Positions 1-7,453 of a DNA stretch of 64,000 nucleotides are shown one piece after another. The stretch is from JAIOZK01 sp964468645 (GTDB lineage: Bacteria; Bacteroidota; Bacteroidia; Bacteroidales; JAIOZK01). Within the stretch, counting starts at the first letter, position 1. Each line of letters opens with the position of its first letter. A program made the translations under genes and the position numbers. Below the pieces are notes generated by a model that was given only the letters and a program-made list of their open reading frames with translations, searched no databases and was not told the DNA's origin. The stretch lies in NCBI GenBank assembly GCA_964468645.1, contig CAYXUU010000016.1:34674-98673 (forward strand). Reading direction: 5' to 3'.

Positions 1-1
1 T

Positions 2-106
2 ACACGAAAACTTATAGAATTACTTGGAGGTGAGATCTGGGTGGAATCGGAGATAGATAAAGGCAGTACCTTCTTTGTTCGATTACCAATTGAACTCAAA
101 AATTAA
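2..106 (+). CDS. C-terminal end of a sensor histidine kinase (partial)
   Basis: The reading frame enters from the left edge and ends at a TAA at 104-106. The 34 visible residues contain ELLGGEIWVESEIDKGSTF followed by a short hydrophobic strand, which is the last part of the HATPase_c ATP-binding domain (the strand pair after the G2 box) of histidine kinases. The protein stops directly after this domain, so no fused receiver domain follows. The input domain is outside the window, so the signal it senses cannot be said. The kinase family assignment is fairly safe; everything else is unknown. Confidence 0.8.
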   Translation, partial: TRKLIELLGGEIWVESEIDKGSTFFVRLPIELKN

Positions 107-113
107 TAATTAC

Positions 114-169
114 AATCTGTGGCATCTGTGGCTATCTTTCATTTATTTTTTGCCACAGAGATCTGACAG
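114..169. repeat. Degenerate GTGGC/GCCAC intergenic hairpin, copy 1
   Basis: Left arm 114-132 (AATCTGTGGCATCTGTGGC) and right arm 152-169 (GCCACAGAGATCTGACAG) face each other across a T-rich loop. Eight inner base pairs (CTGTGGC and one more) are perfect and the outer part is decayed. The same design recurs at 1397-1445 and 42893-42940. It may serve as a weak terminator for the kinase ending at 106. Confidence 0.55.
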
Positions 170-227
170 AAAATAGAGATTTTTTTATTTATACCAATGA
201 GTAATTCTATTTTTACACTACAATTTA

Positions 228-1181
228 ATGAATAAGATGGAAGAGCTCAATCCGGAAATCGAAATCCACCATAGAATAATATCTGAAAATCCACAACGCA
301 GGATAATTTCCGAGCTGGGCGATTCAACCTGGGGACAGTATATTATTCCCGGTCGTGATGAGACAACAGAAAAATCAAATAACGGTTTCAGAATTGTACT
401 TTTTGGAAGTTATCTTCTGGGATATCTTTTACTCGAAACATTAAAGAAGCTTGAGGAACATAATCCGGGCAGGCTAAATATCTGTGGCTTGGTTACCGAT
501 GATCCTGCCGATCCAAATGCCAGGATCTCAGTTAAACGACGGATATGGAGATTGTACGGTGACGGGGAAACTGTAAGGCTTGAGACAGCCATGATGGAAT
601 CGGCTCTGAGAGGAGGTATTCCTGTATATTCCGGAGCAGTGAAAACAAATTATTTCAGAACATTACTTCAAAAATGGAATCCGGATGCAATACTGGTTTG
701 TGTTTTCGGGCAGATCATCGATTCCCCAATAATTGATTTTCCTGCCTATGGAATATATAATTTTCATCCGGCAGATCTTAAATCCGGATTTGGTGCCGGC
801 CCTCAACCCTTTATGGATTTAATCAACAGAGATGCAAAAACATCCAAGTTTACAATACATCAGTTAACGGAGGTCCTTGACTCCGGGCCGGTGGTGGGCC
901 AATCGTCACCGATTAATGTCAGGTTTAAAGATGGAAGTATAACAGATAATATCCTCGTATTGGATGATAAAATGTTAATGCCAATAGATGTTATGGGGAC
1001 CGAATTTGCAAAAACCCTTGTCCTCAAAAAGGAAGAAGGCCTGACTGGTAAGATCAATCATCTTGATTTCTCAAAACATTTCACCCCTGAATACAGAAAA
1101 AAATTGATGGAACCGGTAAAATCGCATGTGCCATCGAATAAACTGCCCCGACCTTCGCGGTATGTAGATTATACGATTTAA
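228..1181 (+). CDS. Formyltransferase-fold protein (methionyl-tRNA/sugar formyltransferase superfamily)
   Basis: 317 residues. A Rossmann-like start after an unusual N-terminal extension (FRIVLFGS, about 54-61) leads to the formyltransferase core. The catalytic triad of the superfamily is visible: N178 and H180 in YNFHPADL, and D218 in TEVLDSGPVVG, which corresponds to the N-x-H and D positions of E. coli Fmt. The loop after the His (GAGPQPFMDL) fits the folate-enzyme substrate loop. The family's usual start is within the first few residues, but here about 50 residues precede the first strand, and the C-terminal Fmt OB-fold is absent or reduced. It is therefore probably not the housekeeping Fmt; a formyltransferase acting on a sugar nucleotide or other amine is an alternative. 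The substrate cannot be named. It stands alone on the + strand between regulatory genes. Confidence 0.75.
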   Translation: MNKMEELNPEIEIHHRIISENPQRRIISELGDSTWGQYIIPGRDETTEKSNNGFRIVLFGSYLLGYLLLETLKKLEEHNPGRLNICGLVTDDPADPNARISVKRRIWRLYGDGETVRLETAMMESALRGGIPVYSGAVKTNYFRTLLQKWNPDAILVCVFGQIIDSPIIDFPAYGIYNFHPADLKSGFGAGPQPFMDLINRDAKTSKFTIHQLTEVLDSGPVVGQSSPINVRFKDGSITDNILVLDDKMLMPIDVMGTEFAKTLVLKKEEGLTGKINHLDFSKHFTPEYRKKLMEPVKSHVPSNKLPRPSRYVDYTI

Positions 1182-1374
1182 TTAGTTCACGGATTCTCAA
1201 TTGGTGAAGGGGTGGTAATTGCTCAGTTAATTTTGAATATCGATTAATCGGAAAATCACAAAATTGTGAATTCCCTTCGCATATGGTGGGAAATATCTGA
1301 ATTCATCCTTTTAATTTCACATGTAAGTAGAGCTTAAATACCTGTTACTGTCAGGATCATACTATAGGCCAATA

Positions 1375-1390
1375 CGAATAATATTATTCG
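1375..1390. repeat. 16-bp perfect palindrome CGAATAATATTATTCG
   Basis: Eight-base half-sites meet with no spacer, just before the hairpin at 1397-1445. It could be an operator or just part of the intergenic repeat block. No gene is close enough to assign it. Confidence 0.5.
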
Positions 1391-1396
1391 GCTTTA

Positions 1397-1445
1397 ATTC
1401 GTGCATTTGTGGCATCTTCTGAATTTTTGCCACGAATTCACGAAT
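1397..1445. repeat. GTGGC/GCCAC intergenic hairpin, copy 2
   Basis: Left arm 1397-1414 (ATTCGTGCATTTGTGGCA) pairs with right arm 1428-1445 (TGCCACGAATTCACGAAT) with 16 of 18 positions complementary, across a 13-nt loop. The loop-proximal GTGGC/GCCAC matches the hairpins at 114-169 and 42893-42940, while the outer stem sequence differs. Confidence 0.7.
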
Positions 1446-1478
1446 ATCAATTCAATATTTTATTAGTGGAATCTGTGG

Positions 1479-1620
1479 CTATCCTCTTTGCCTGAATTCC
1501 GAAGGAGCTTTCCCGGAAATCCTGTTAAAGGTTTTATTCAGCTTCTTATTTACCACCTGTGAAATATGATGGGTGAGCACAAGTATATTTTTTGAAATAT
1601 ACGGGAGCGATATAAAAAAA
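1479..1620 (-). pseudogene. Remnant of an AraC-family transcription regulator
   Basis: Reading the minus strand towards a TAG at 1479-1481 gives a frame containing LTHHISQVVNKKLNKTF and then NRISGKAPSEFRQRG. The first string resembles the first helix-turn-helix of AraC/XylS proteins (typically HHLSQVxNxKLxKTF). The second resembles the end of the second HTH (GKSPSEFR). In an intact protein about 25 residues lie between them, so an internal deletion has joined the two. No start codon or upstream domain is visible. It lies in a 548-bp gap and is most likely dead. The assignment rests on pattern recognition of about 40 residues. Confidence 0.5.
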
Positions 1621-1671
1621 CATAAATATTGTGATCAGGTAGCTTCATACCTATTGATTGTAAAACGAAAA

Positions 1672-1701
1672 TTTGATTATTGGATTAAACAACTATTTTT
1701 G
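1672..1701 (+). promoter_or_regulatory. Bacteroidota-type promoter of the C1 peptidase gene
   Basis: TTTG at 1672-1675 and TATTTTTG at 1694-1701 are separated by 18 nt, close to the Bacteroidota consensus TTTG-N19-21-TAnnTTTG. Transcription would start about 20 nt before the ATG at 1730. Confidence 0.55.
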
Positions 1702-1729
1702 CATTTTAATTAATTAAATATTCAGACCA

Positions 1730-2938
1730 ATGAAAAAATTAATCACAGTATTTATTGCACTATTCTTGATTTCATTTTTAACACCTGTTGCTTCAGCACA
1801 GGAAAAAGAAGAAAAAGAGAAGAAAGGATACGAATTTAAGATTACAAAAAAGATACCTCACACTTCGGTGAAGAACCAGTACCGTTCGGGCACCTGCTGG
1901 AGCTTTTCAAGTATAGGATTGCTGGAGGCTGAGTTACTCCGAACGGGTAAGGGAGAATATGATCTGTCGGATATGTTTGTAGTAAGAAATGCTTATCCCG
2001 CAAAGGCAAAAAAATATGTCCGTTTCCACGGACATCTGAACATGGCTGGTGGCGGTGGCAACAGTGATGTTCTCTGGTGCCTTAAAGAAAAAGGGATGGT
2101 ACCCGAAGAAGTTTACAGTGGCAAAGTGATCGGCGAGGAGAATCATGTTCATGGTGAGATGGACAAAGTCTTGAAAAGCTATGCCGATGGAGTGGTGGCA
2201 AATAAAAACCGTAAACTCACACCCGTCTGGGATGAAGGATTTGAAGCCCTTTGTGATGTTTACCTTGGCAGCTACCCCGAAACATTTTTTTATAATGAAA
2301 AAAAATATACACCTGAAAGTTTTGCAGAAGAAATGGGATTGAACGCTGATGATTATGTAGAACTTTCTTCCTATACCCATCATCCGTTTTACGAACAATT
2401 TGTTCTTGAAGTACCTGACAATTGGATGTATAGTTATGTTTATAATGTTCCGATGGATGAATTGATTGAAACCATCGACTATGCCATTGATAAAGGATAT
2501 ACCGTTGCCTGGGGGGCTGATATAAGCGAGAAAGGTTTTTCATGGAAGAATGGTGTGGCCATCGTTCCCGATGCCGAAAAAACAGACTTATCAGGTACGG
2601 AAAAAGAAAAATGGGAAGCACTGACCACCGATGAAAAGAAAAAAGCACTTTACAGTTTTGATGGACCTGTTAAGGAGAAGGAGATCACACAGGAAATGAG
2701 GCAGGAAGCCTTCGATAACTATACCACCACCGATGATCATGGTATTTTGATTGTAGGAAGCGCTGAAGATCAGGATGGAAATAAGTTTTATTATGTAAAA
2801 AATTCATGGGGTGATACCGATCACATTTATGATGGTTATTTCTATGCTTCCAAACCGTTTGTTGAATACAAAACCATGAATATTATGGTGCATAAGGATG
2901 CCATTCCGAAATCAATCCGCAAGAAGCTGGGTCTTTAG
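1730..2938 (+). CDS. Secreted C1 family peptidase, bleomycin hydrolase/aminopeptidase C type
   Basis: 402 residues starting with a signal peptide (hydrophobic core about 4-20, cleavage after ASA at 21-23) and a charged Lys/Glu stretch. The papain-fold catalytic residues are present: Q50 (oxyanion hole, VKNQYRSGTCWSF), nucleophile C56, H337 in TTDDHGILIVG, and N358 in YYVKNSWG. The long insert between Cys and His and the DDHG/KNSWG spacing fit the C1B (BLH/PepC) branch, which is usually cytoplasmic; the signal peptide indicates periplasmic or cell-envelope action here. Likely role: trimming of peptides by aminopeptidase or endopeptidase action. The gene stands alone with its own promoter and a strong terminator at 2993-3041. 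Family assignment is strong, substrate unknown. Confidence 0.88.
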   Translation: MKKLITVFIALFLISFLTPVASAQEKEEKEKKGYEFKITKKIPHTSVKNQYRSGTCWSFSSIGLLEAELLRTGKGEYDLSDMFVVRNAYPAKAKKYVRFHGHLNMAGGGGNSDVLWCLKEKGMVPEEVYSGKVIGEENHVHGEMDKVLKSYADGVVANKNRKLTPVWDEGFEALCDVYLGSYPETFFYNEKKYTPESFAEEMGLNADDYVELSSYTHHPFYEQFVLEVPDNWMYSYVYNVPMDELIETIDYAIDKGYTVAWGADISEKGFSWKNGVAIVPDAEKTDLSGTEKEKWEALTTDEKKKALYSFDGPVKEKEITQEMRQEAFDNYTTTDDHGILIVGSAEDQDGNKFYYVKNSWGDTDHIYDGYFYASKPFVEYKTMNIMVHKDAIPKSIRKKLGL

Positions 2939-2992
2939 AGTTGTTTACTGAAGGACGTTATTATCAGGCATTATTTACTTTCTTATAATATT

Positions 2993-3041
2993 ATCCCAAA
3001 TTATGCATTAGTCACTTTCTAATGCATAATTTGGGATTTTT
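2993..3041 (+). terminator. Strong intrinsic terminator after the C1 peptidase gene
   Basis: A perfect 19-bp stem (ATCCCAAATTATGCATTAG, 2993-3011, with its complement at 3019-3037) encloses a 7-nt loop and is followed by TTTT. It sits 54 nt after the peptidase stop codon and between convergent genes, so it may also stop the kinase transcript coming from the other side. Confidence 0.85.
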
Positions 3042-3089
3042 CAATGTGTTTATTTGTTTACCCTGATACGGGTACTCTTATTTGTTATT

Positions 3090-5789
3090 TTAGAAATATT
3101 TATTAATGATTCGTACCAAACTTTCCTTTGAGACCGGTTTGGCAATATGATCGTTACATCCGGCTGCTATAGCATTTTCACGATCACCTTCAAGGGCATA
3201 AGCTGTTTGAGCGATTATAATGATATCCTTATTAAATTTCCGAATTTCTTTTGTGGCTTCATATCCATTCATCTCAGGCATTCTGATGTCCATCAGAATC
3301 AGGTCAAGATCATTAACGCTATGGCAAATTTCCACCACCTCAATTCCGTTTTTCGCATGATAAATTTCTTTGCCGATATCTTTAAGTAAGATGGAAAGGT
3401 GCATAACTGCTTCATTTTCATCTTCGGCAATTAGAATATTTAAATCCTTAAATTTACTTATATTATTTATTACAGGTTTAAACGCTTCAACAGCAGTTGG
3501 TTCATTATCATAAACTACATAAGGAATGATAAAATAAAACTCCGAACCAACTCCTTCACAAGATTCTACCCATAATTTACCACCCAACATTTCAACATAG
3601 GCTTTTGTAATGGCCAATCCTAATCCGGAGCCTTCAAAAGCTTTGGTATCTTCATTGTTGGCCTGTACAAAACGTTCAAAGATAAGCTGTTGTCTGTTCC
3701 CGGGAATACCAATGCCAGTATCTTTAACAAAAAATTCCAGGTATTCTCCATTTTTCTTATAGCCAAATTCAATATCTCCCTCAGGAGTATATTTTATAGC
3801 ATTTTTAATAAGGTTTGTCAGGATGGAATTAAGCTTGGACCTGTCAGTTTTAATAATCGCTTCCGTATCAGGCAGCGAATTTATTATATTCAGTTGCAAT
3901 CCTTTTTTCTCAACTTCTGGTTTAAAAAAAGAATAAAAATATTTGATCAGTGTGTTAACATTAACATCCGAAACTGAAACCTCAACCTGTCCTGCTTCTA
4001 TTTTTGAGATATGTATCAGGTCATTAATGGTATTAAGCATCCTGTGACCACTGTTTTCGATTATATCAATGTATTTTTTCTGATCACTGCCGGATAGATT
4101 AGGTTCTTTTAAAAGTTCAGCAAATCCCAGTATACCATTCATGGGTGTACGTATTTCATGGCTCATATTGGCCAGAAAGGCTGATTTCAAGCAATCACTC
4201 TCTTCTGCTTTTTCCTTGGCCTTTATAAGATTTTCCTCTGCATTTTTATGATCTGTAACATCCCTGAAACTCCACACCCTTCCAACGGGCAAACCATCAA
4301 TTAATTGCGGTTTTGAATAACGTTCCAATACACGGCCGTCTTTAAATTTCAGAACATCAAAGCTTTCATCTTCAGGTTTTGCATATAATTCCTGAACTCT
4401 TGCAATAAATTCTTCAGGATCAATCAATTGTCCTATAATATGCTTCATGGCATGCTTTGCATTTTCAGGTGAAACCAGATCTTTGGTTTTTCCTTCAGGA
4501 AATATATCATGCGTTATCTTCCAGATTTTAATAAATTGATTATTGTAATCCACGATCCTTCCTTGAAGATCTACTACCAGAATACCGTCGGCTGTAGATT
4601 CCAGGGTTGCCTGAAGAAGAGACATCGCTTTAGTTAGGAATATTTCCGCACTTTGTTTCTCAGTAATGTCGTTCACCACCTGGATGATGCATTTTTCCCC
4701 GTTAATTTCAATGATCTCACCAGAAAAAAGACCCACACGTTCTTCGCCTGCCTTGGTGAAGAACCTAGTTTCAAAGTTACTGAATGATCCATGGTCCCGA
4801 AGCTTCTGTAATACGCGCTTGCGATCCATCGGATTAACCAGTTCCAGTTCGAGGGAAGTATGACCGATAACTTCTTCACGACTATAGCCACTAAGCCTCT
4901 CAACTGCTTCGTTGACTTCTACAAATTGTCCATCAGCCAGGCGGGTGATCAGAATTGCCAGGGGGCTTGATCGAAATGATTTCGAAAACTTTTCCTCACT
5001 CTTGAGCAAGGCCTCTTCCGATTTTTTACGTTCGGTAATGTCTCTTATAATACCCTGATATGAAACAATAATACCTTGCTTATCCTTTACCGGAACAGCG
5101 GTAACTAAAGCATGAATTTTACTTCCGTCTTTTTTCTTAAGGTCAAAAGGGTGTTCTTTAATGAACCCTTTTTGGTCGATAATTTTTGTGTAGTTGTTCC
5201 TGTCATCAGGGTTAATATAAAGATCCCTGGTGCTGACCTTCAGCAGTTCCTCCTTACTGGCATAACCGAATAATTTAACTGCAGCATCATTCATATCCAG
5301 CCATCTGCCGTCTCTGGAGGTTATGTATAAACTATCCATGGTGGTTTCGAAGAAAACACGGTATTTTTCTTCGTTTTCTCTTAGTTTCTCTTCGGTCAGT
5401 TTACGTTTGGTAATATCTCTTCCTATCGCTTGGAATTCAACCAGCTTACCATTATTATCAAAAAAAGCCCTGTTAGACCATTCATGCCATCGAATTTTAC
5501 CATCTCTATCGAAAACCTCATGTTCATGCGTTTTAAATTCATTTTCAGGTGAAAATGAATTGAGATGTTTCTTTATTCCTTCATGGGCATTTTCAGGAAT
5601 CATTTTTAGAAAATTAACATTGATGAGTTCATTTGACGTTTTCCCCCAGTTTCGGGCATAGGATTCACTTACATAAGTCAGAGTTCCGTCAGGTTTGAAA
5701 CGACAGATCATTTCTTTTTGATCTTTTGCGATGGCTTGATACTTTAACTCAATGTTTTTTTCCAGGTCCACTTTTTTGATCTTTTTCAT
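3090..5789 (-). CDS. Hybrid sensor histidine kinase with four PAS domains and a receiver
   Basis: 899 residues from the ATG at 5787-5789; the open frame continues upstream to 5957, but those 56 residues are Cys-rich and unlike any domain, so the internal MKK start is preferred. Order: four PAS/PAC units (about 18-130, 140-255, 262-378, 388-515, three of them with a clear DIT- or DVT-type PAC end), HisKA with phospho-acceptor H544 (FLANMSHEIRTPMNG), HATPase_c (about 650-765, DTGIGIPG and GSGLGLAI boxes), and a C-terminal receiver with phospho-acceptor D834 (LILMDIRMPEMNG) and K884. No transmembrane helix is visible, so it is a soluble sensor. The PAS set suggests sensing of small molecules or redox state, but no ligand is evident. 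No separate response regulator adjoins, so it may pass phosphate to an unlinked partner. Confidence 0.93.
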   Translation of the reverse strand: MKKIKKVDLEKNIELKYQAIAKDQKEMICRFKPDGTLTYVSESYARNWGKTSNELINVNFLKMIPENAHEGIKKHLNSFSPENEFKTHEHEVFDRDGKIRWHEWSNRAFFDNNGKLVEFQAIGRDITKRKLTEEKLRENEEKYRVFFETTMDSLYITSRDGRWLDMNDAAVKLFGYASKEELLKVSTRDLYINPDDRNNYTKIIDQKGFIKEHPFDLKKKDGSKIHALVTAVPVKDKQGIIVSYQGIIRDITERKKSEEALLKSEEKFSKSFRSSPLAILITRLADGQFVEVNEAVERLSGYSREEVIGHTSLELELVNPMDRKRVLQKLRDHGSFSNFETRFFTKAGEERVGLFSGEIIEINGEKCIIQVVNDITEKQSAEIFLTKAMSLLQATLESTADGILVVDLQGRIVDYNNQFIKIWKITHDIFPEGKTKDLVSPENAKHAMKHIIGQLIDPEEFIARVQELYAKPEDESFDVLKFKDGRVLERYSKPQLIDGLPVGRVWSFRDVTDHKNAEENLIKAKEKAEESDCLKSAFLANMSHEIRTPMNGILGFAELLKEPNLSGSDQKKYIDIIENSGHRMLNTINDLIHISKIEAGQVEVSVSDVNVNTLIKYFYSFFKPEVEKKGLQLNIINSLPDTEAIIKTDRSKLNSILTNLIKNAIKYTPEGDIEFGYKKNGEYLEFFVKDTGIGIPGNRQQLIFERFVQANNEDTKAFEGSGLGLAITKAYVEMLGGKLWVESCEGVGSEFYFIIPYVVYDNEPTAVEAFKPVINNISKFKDLNILIAEDENEAVMHLSILLKDIGKEIYHAKNGIEVVEICHSVNDLDLILMDIRMPEMNGYEATKEIRKFNKDIIIIAQTAYALEGDRENAIAAGCNDHIAKPVSKESLVRIINKYF

Positions 5790-6022
5790 GATTATACTGG
5801 CTAATTTCAATACATGTAAGTAATCCTTCTGATTCTGACTGCAATATAGCAAAATAATATGAAAACATAAATCATATCTGATTAATAAACAGCAAAATGT
5901 ATAATCGTGAAATCTTTTGGAAGCTAAGCTCTGGACATTTGTAATCCTAAATTGCAAAATTGTAAATTAGCAAAATGATTTCGGAATCCGAAACAATGAA
6001 ACAATGAAACATATCTGGGATT

Positions 6023-7453
6023 TTACCCCACAAACTGATCCCTGAAATTTACCAGGTAAACTTTCTCCGTAGCACGAGTGGTGGCGGTATATAACCAGCG
6101 CAGGTATTCTTTGTTAACCATTTCCTCGGTTAGATAACCCTGATCAATAAAAACTGTTGGCCACTGCCCGCCCTGGGTTTTATGACAGGTCAGGGCGTAA
6201 GCAAATTTAACCTGTAGGGCATTATAGTAAGGATTGTTTTTAACTTTATCTATCCTTTTCCGTTGGCTGGTTTCCTCCTCATAATCCTGTATCACTTCAT
6301 CAAAAAGTCTTCGGTGGTCTTTATTCGATAATGCAGGCCCTTCAACAGTAATAGTATCAAGCAACACAAGTGCATCGATTGTTTTTTCATCCGGATAATC
6401 GATCAACCTGAAGGTGATGTCTGCAAACCTGAAACCGTATAATTCTTCGGTCTTACGAATCTGCATCACCTCAATCAGGTCTCCGTTTGCAACAAACCCG
6501 GCTCTTGATGTATTATCAAGCCAGTAATAATTATTCTTAACCACCATCATGATATCCCCGGCAGAAATTTCATTATCCCTGAAAAGCATCCGGTTCCTGA
6601 TTTCCTGGTTGAAAAGGTTTGCTCTTTTATTTGATCTTGTGATAATGATGGTGTTCTCGAGTCCGCTTCTGCTATATGCCGTATTGATAGCATCCTCCAG
6701 TTCAATGCCCGTAATATTTACAATATCATCGTGTTGTTTAAGATGGAATAATGGAAAAGGGATTTCACCAATTCCTATCATATTTCGAAGAGCGGTTGCA
6801 TTCGACAAAATGCCTGATTGAAAGGATTGCCTTACCACTTCTTTCAACTCCATCGAAAACATTTCAAAACCATAGGTAGCCTTTAAGAATTCCAGATCGA
6901 GTGCCGGGCTTATATCCAGTCCAACCGGGGGCAATTGTGCCGTATCACCAATCAGAAGAAGCCGGCAATTCTCGCCTTGATAAACATAATTAATCAGGTC
7001 ATCGAGAAGGTTACGGGATGCGAACATGCTGAAATTCTCCGGTGGAGGGCTTTCCGGTATCATAGATGCCTCATCTATTATAAAGAGCGTATGACGGTGT
7101 GGATTATCAAATAATGTTAGCATTGAAGTTCCATCGGGCCTGGAGGTAAGCAGGTATATTTTTTTATGTATGGTATAGGCTCTTTGTCCGGAATAAGAAG
7201 TAAGTACTTTAGCAGCCCTGCCTGTAGGAGCCATCAATACGGACCTGCCTTTAAGATGTGGCAAGATATTTACCAGGGTACTTACAATAGACGTTTTTCC
7301 CGTTCCGGCATAACCCCTTAATACGAATAGAGACTGATTACTTCTGTATAATAAAAAGTCGGCCAGTTTATCAATTAGTTTATGCTGACCGGAAGTAGGC
7401 TCATAACTGAAGTTATTGAGAAAAAGACTTATGATATCTTCTTTAACGATCAT
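6023..7453 (-). CDS. RecD-like SF1 ATP-dependent helicase (UvrD C-terminal helicase domain)
   Basis: 476 residues. Walker A is GYAGTGKTS at 47-55, motif Ia APTGRAAKVL about 75-84, Walker B FIIDEAS with D127 and E128, motif III GDTAQLPPVG, and the C-terminal UvrD-type motifs ALTCHKTQGGQW and YTATTRAT. This is the short RecD2/Dda-like form, lacking the long N-terminal region of RecD2, and is common in Bacteroidota. It acts on DNA in the cytoplasm as a 5'-3' helicase in repair or replication restart. The gene begins directly after the stop codon of the TamL gene on the same strand, so the two are likely co-transcribed, although their functions are unrelated. Confidence 0.9.
   Translation of the reverse strand: MIVKEDIISLFLNNFSYEPTSGQHKLIDKLADFLLYRSNQSLFVLRGYAGTGKTSIVSTLVNILPHLKGRSVLMAPTGRAAKVLTSYSGQRAYTIHKKIYLLTSRPDGTSMLTLFDNPHRHTLFIIDEASMIPESPPPENFSMFASRNLLDDLINYVYQGENCRLLLIGDTAQLPPVGLDISPALDLEFLKATYGFEMFSMELKEVVRQSFQSGILSNATALRNMIGIGEIPFPLFHLKQHDDIVNITGIELEDAINTAYSRSGLENTIIITRSNKRANLFNQEIRNRMLFRDNEISAGDIMMVVKNNYYWLDNTSRAGFVANGDLIEVMQIRKTEELYGFRFADITFRLIDYPDEKTIDALVLLDTITVEGPALSNKDHRRLFDEVIQDYEEETSQRKRIDKVKNNPYYNALQVKFAYALTCHKTQGGQWPTVFIDQGYLTEEMVNKEYLRWLYTATTRATEKVYLVNFRDQFVG

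Noticed and set aside
5790..5957. 56-codon upstream extension of the hybrid kinase
   Set aside because: The region has a Cys-rich, AT-derived composition and no domain; the ATG at 5787-5789 begins a normal soluble kinase.
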